Below, piece by piece: positions 59,977 to 64,000 of a stretch of DNA of 64,000 nt; the first letter of the stretch is position 1; each line of letters opens with the position of its first letter. Position numbers and translations under genes: made by a program. Where the stretch lies: the NCBI GenBank assembly GCA_958295665.1, contig OY282560.1, positions 270,297,315 through 270,361,314 on the forward strand, read 5' to 3'. The notes under the pieces are model-generated. The model was not told the DNA's origin, ran no database searches, and worked only from the letters and a program-made list of their open reading frames with translations. The DNA is from Tipula vernalis. Its lineage: Eukaryota; Arthropoda; Insecta; Diptera; Tipulidae.

Positions 59977-61535
59977 AAAAAATTAGTAAGCTGATCCTAC
60001 TGGACCTTTCTATTTTTGATCGTGATCTTATGTGTTTCTCATACACCCATACCCTGCTTTACGGAAGGGATCCGTTCCGGAAAAGCTGTCCGTTAACCGA
60101 AATTCCGTACATCGAATCATTATTTTTCATATAAATTCATACAAATTTTAAGCAATCCATTCCCAAGGATGTAGAATAAATATAACGACAAAGAAAATTC
60201 TTAGTTTTTAAATAAATATTTAAATTTTTGGTTTATTTCTATAAATACATTTCAAATTCGTAAGGTACGAGTAAATAATAAATAAATAAAACGAAACAAA
60301 TCCATAAAACTACATAAAAATTATTAGGTACGAGTAAATAATGATAAAAGAACCAATTTTTTTAAGGAGAGCTTGAGCTACAGACTGTGCTTTAGCTTGG
60401 GCTAGAGCATGGGCTAGAGCTTGAACTGGAACTTATACGAATGCTTTCACTAGCCGTTGATTTAAATGAAGTTGCTATGAAAAATGTATCTAAAGTTTTC
60501 TGTCTAAAGACTTTTGATTTTAATTGGTGCGAATTAAATCTGTTTCTCTATCTGTTGTAATCGATGTCTGTAAACCTTCTTCTAATTCTACTAGCTCTTC
60601 ATTTGTCAAACTTTGTTGGTATATTTCTATCAGTTCAATAACATCAACTTCTTTCACAATGCAATACTTTCACGAACGGATTGTAGCGAATCAAGATCGG
60701 ATTCGTCATATTTAACGCTTTCTGGCCAAATTGGAAACCCAAACGCGGTTCATCGTGCTTGACCTGACCTCATTCCACGATTTTTCAATGTTGCCTAGAG
60801 CGTCTTTTACGTTATATTTTGCCCAAATTCTTTGATAGACGATTGCCCATCGGTGCCACTTACCAGCTGCTGGAAAGTTGTACATATGTAGGTAGAATGA
60901 TTTAAAGTTCCATAGGTTGAAGAATCGCTGTTGTGTTTTTAGGTAGAAATTCCACTTCTACACTTTCAGACATTTCTGCTACATGAATTGGATGTCCTGG
61001 AGCATTATCCAACAGCAGAAGTATTTTATTTGAAAGATTTTTCTTTTGTAAATATTTTTTCATATCCAGACAGAAGTTATTTTTGAACCAGTTTTCGAAA
61101 ATGGACATTGTCATCCAAGCTTCCTTGTTGGTCTTCAAACTTACGGGTAACTATAACTTATCACATCGCTTAAGTGCCCTTGGTTTTTCCAACAAATATA
61201 TTAAGAGGGGTTTCAGTCGGGTTAAGCGTTCCTTATACACTTTATGCCCAGATGCGGTTTTTGAACTTTTGATAAAAAAGTTCTTTCTGGCATCCTTTTC
61301 CATATAAACCAGTCTCGTCGACGTTGAACACCAGTTCGGGGAGGTACCCTTTCCGTTCAATAATTATTTTTAAAATGTCAGGCTATTTATTAGCAGCCTC
61401 TGTATCAGTTCTGGCAACTTCACCTCTCACTTTAATGTTATGGAAGTTTTTTCGTTTTCCAAACCGATCGAACCAGCCTCGACTAGCAGAAAAAGAAATA
61501 TCCTTAGATTCTTCATCAATACCTTCGGCTCTTAA

Positions 61536-62188
61536 TAATATAAATGGGACGTAATTTGCGAACAAAATTGCTGATAAGCAAGAAAATGTTGCGACCAAAG
61601 TTAGTTGATGGAGAGGCATACAGAGCGTTAATGGAGAGAGAAATAATTACGAAAAAGAATTATGATAGAACAGCTAAGGATAAGTCATGTTATATTGAAG
61701 GAGATAAAGTAATAGTTCAGGATCAGTTAAGTAAACAGTGGTCTCCAGCAATAGTTGTAGCAAGAAAAGAAGAGCCACGTTCTTATGTAATAAAAAAGGA
61801 AAATGAGAAGTTATATCGCAGAAATACGTCATTTGAGGAATACATTGGTTGAACCGAAAGGTTTGAAAGTCAAAGAGGGCCGGAAATTGTGAGAGTGCAA
61901 GGAGAGCGGAGGGTCGAGTCTGTGCCGCTTCAGAAATTGGATCTGTGAAGAATATTAATAAAGAAGGGGGATGTGTTATATGTATGATGTATGCTGCCAA
62001 CTAGTGGACTATGAAAGTACCAGCAGTATATGTCATGCATATAGGACATCGTCGTCAAGCATAAATGTGTGTCTGCGATAGATAGAGAGTTTATTTCTAG
62101 CTTACAGCATAGATATATGAATAAAAGAAAACGATAATTAAATATTAAAATAAAGAGTCTTTTATTTAATTCTCGTATAAAAAACATG
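61536..62188 (+). mobile_element. 5'-truncated Gypsy-like LTR element inserted in the Tigger
   Basis: Contains only the end of pol (61553-61852: MGRNLRTKLLISKKMLRPKL, then YDRTAKDKSCYIEGDKVIVQ and WSPAIVVARKEEPRSYVI, an integrase C-terminus), a purine tract AAGAAGGGGGA and one LTR (61972-62186, TGTGTTATATG to AAAAACA). The flanks share GGCTCTTAA (61527-61535 and 62189-62197). It splits the Tigger frame between QLRA and EGIDEE. Confidence 0.8.
61972..62186 (+). repeat. Single LTR of the Gypsy-like element
   Basis: 215 bp starting TG after the purine tract and ending CA. Contains an AATAAA-like signal region (AATAAAAGAAAAC, ATTAAAATAAAGAG). No partner LTR is in the window. Confidence 0.72.
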
Positions 62189-63284
62189 GGCTCTTAATTG
62201 CTCAGATAGGCTCTGAGCCTTTTCCTGAATGATAAGTTCACTCATTGGTATGTTGCGCTGGTTATTATTCTCAGTCCATATGCCTAACAGTTTTTCCAAT
62301 TGCTCCATTATTGCGCTCCTTGGGCGAGGTAATTTTGGAGCACTTAACGGCGCAGTTAATTCAGATTGCTTGATAATTTTATCTCAGTTTCCTTGATTGT
62401 TCCTATCGACGACGTTGCAAGACCCAGCGCATTTGCAATTTCCACAAGTTTCTCGCCTGCTTTAAATCGGCGTAAAACATCTAATTTTGTTTTCAAAGAA
62501 ATTGCATTTCAGTTTCTTTTTTTAGCTGTTTTCGTGGCATTGTTAAATATGAACAATTGAGCAAAATTAATTTATTAAGGTAAGTAAGCACACAGTTAAA
62601 AACTTATTGTTTCAATGTATGGCGAACAGTTTGATACGATATTGTACAATAAGCACTAAGGCTGTTTTCGAAACCAATACTTATTTCATACTTATTTATT
62701 TATTCGACGCCATCTTAAATAAGTAAGTAAAATCATTCGAATTGATTTCACTTACTTATTTTGACAGCAACAACAAAAATTTATTTATTGTTCATTTTTT
62801 GAGTTAAGGACACTACTACATATTCGCAACATAATACACTTCTAACACTAACGCTTGATAAAACAATGAGAGTATTGAATTTTAAAGACCTCTAAATAAT
62901 TAATTATCTTCAGTATTCGTCAAAAGCAAATTTTAAATTTTTCGGTATCACGGTACTTTAAAAAAATATTCATGGGCAAAATTACAAACAATTTAGATTT
63001 TTTTTTTTTGTCAAAAACAGATAGAAAATAAGTCACCTCACCACACGTCTACTTGAACCAGAAAACATAAAAGAATGAGAATTTCTATATAAGTATGTAC
63101 ATAATAAAAACACAGTTTTGACCAAATTGGTTTTTTCCCGAATTTTAATTTATTCAAAAAAAAGAAAAAAAAATTCCGTACAACGAATTTTTCCTTCCGT
63201 ATAGCGAAAAAGGGTTATAAATTATAAGTTTTGTTATAGCGAAATTCCGTATAAAGGGCGTTCGTATAGCGGGGTATGAGTGTA

Positions 63285-64000
63285 TTATGTTTCAACTATT
63301 TCGAGTGTTGATTTATCGACTCGGTAGCTTGAGGAAAAATTTGTTGAAGACAAAGTTTGCCCGGGGTCAATAAAATATTTTTATTTTAGCAAAGATGGCA
63401 CCAAAAATCTCATTTTTGTTAAATTAACTTATATCGTTTTTCCAGTGTACTCTTCAAAAGGTCGTAAAACATATTTTAACTGTCCTAAATCAAGGGGACC
63501 GCCCCTTCGGATACGAGTATACGATTAATTTCATTTAACCATTTATTTTAACTCAGTCCTGTAATTTTTTTTAAATCGAAATTTTAGGAAAAATTGTTGG
63601 AGGCACCTAGACCTTCGAAAATACTACAAAAACCTGGTAATTTTCGTATGAAATCACTGTGCAAAGTTTAAATCTGATTAAAGAGCATACACACTGACTC
63701 ACAGATTTTCATTTTTATTAGCAAAGATAGACAAATAATTTGTATATGCCTCCCCTATTGCAACAATGTACTATTTCCAAAATTTGCTTTACATGATTTG
63801 ATATAAATGGGCCCTAGAGTAACGCGGTTAAAAAACTTAATTCTATAAATTGCTTTGGTTGTAAACTTTAAAAATGAAAAAAATTCAAAGTTTCAAATTA
63901 ACTGTTAAAAATTTGAATTTCGATTAATTTTCGGAATTGTCGTATGCTTATATTTGATATATTTCAATTTAAGAACAAAAATCCAAACAAAATATTTTGA
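63285..64000. other. AT-rich DNA to the window end
   Basis: No gene, domain or repeat recognised. Confidence 0.45.

Larger units (their letters stand above)
60500..62540 (-). pseudogene. Tigger transposase (CENP-B HTH plus DDE), broken
   Basis: Minus strand: MPRK start at about 62540, then in a shifted frame ISLKTKLDVLRRFKAGEKLV, EIANALGLATSSI (first helix-turn-helix). Next RPRSAIMEQLEKLLGIWTEN and MSELIIQEKAQSLSEQLRA up to the Gypsy insertion at 62188. Beyond it: EGIDEESKDISFSASRGWFD, RFGKRKNFHNIKVRGE (CENP-B-type DNA-binding domain). DDE part: LPELVFNVDETGLY region (first Asp, shifted), AWMTMSIFENWF, ILLLLDNAPGHP (second Asp) and FLPKNTTAILQPMEL at 60902. The tail continues in other frames (IEKSWNEVRSSTMNRVW; SLTNEELVELEEGLQ). 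Several shifts and stops. Confidence 0.85.
60044..63282 (-). mobile_element. pogo/Tigger element interrupted by a Gypsy-like 3' end
   Basis: Ends CACCCATACCCTGCTTTACG (left) and CACTCATACCCCGCTATACG (right, reversed) with TA on both flanks (60042-60043, 63283-63284). Length 3239 bp including a 653-bp secondary insertion, so about 2.6 kb originally, as expected for Tigger-type elements. One transposase gene on minus. Confidence 0.88.

Overview
The window is repeat-dominated eukaryotic DNA, most likely from an insect and possibly a fly. It is very AT-rich with long T and A runs. Its introns are short GT..AG introns, and every recognisable protein is of transposon origin, mostly from families common in arthropods. 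I found no convincing host gene, rRNA or tRNA; the whole window reads as a graveyard of mobile elements of different ages.

Layout. 0.5-3.3 kb: a near-complete PIF/Harbinger element with a TTA target duplication and terminal inverted repeats, carrying a transposase (+) and a spliced MADF protein (-), each broken by one lesion. 7.9-9.7 kb: mariner and Tc1 relics and a foldback element. 10.0-11.8 kb: two decayed Merlin copies in tandem. 12.7-15.5 kb: a MULE relic, a hairpin MITE and a BEL/Pao gag-protease relic. 15.7-16.5 kb: two copies of a short repeat ending in AATC units; a third lies at 5.4 kb.

17.4-33.7 kb is the centrepiece. A decayed CMC-like (EnSpm/CACTA-type) transposase reading frame is cut into three pieces. 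The first cut is a 4.1-kb element with an AAAT target duplication and a spliced, unusual transposase-like gene (17560-21703). The second cut holds a piggyBac element. That piggyBac is itself split by a BEL/Pao LTR retrotransposon (23208-31514, GTATT target duplication), whose integrase is split by a 1.65-kb non-coding insertion (28825-30469). The order of insertion can be read from the nesting.

36.2-37.0 kb: a tandem array of about 183-bp units. 37.0-43.4 kb: two halves of what looks like one BEL/Pao element, now in opposite orientations and flanked by inverted copies of an unknown 150-bp sequence, with a P-element transposase fragment fused to the integrase end. 43.9-47.4 kb: a second Harbinger, with a partial transposase and a Myb/SANT-like gene apparently split by 2.3 kb of AT-rich DNA. 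47.6-48.9 kb: a mariner with both ends and TA duplications. 49.0-49.7 kb: MITEs. 52.5-55.4 kb: a fourth BEL/Pao copy with a hAT-like MITE in its leader. 58.8-60.0 kb: MITEs, one with a perfect 72-bp tandem duplication. 60.0-63.3 kb: a pogo/Tigger relic interrupted by the 3' end and LTR of a Gypsy-like element.

The elements belong to many superfamilies: Harbinger, mariner, Tc1, Merlin, MULE, CMC, a Sola-like element, piggyBac, P, hAT-like, Tigger, BEL/Pao and Gypsy. Almost all coding frames carry stops, frameshifts or deletions. BEL copy 1 is the youngest coding copy: its pol frame is open apart from the secondary insertion, and the shared parts of its LTRs differ at only a few positions. All boundary, splice and frame statements were read by eye; family names come from remembered motif patterns, not from a search.
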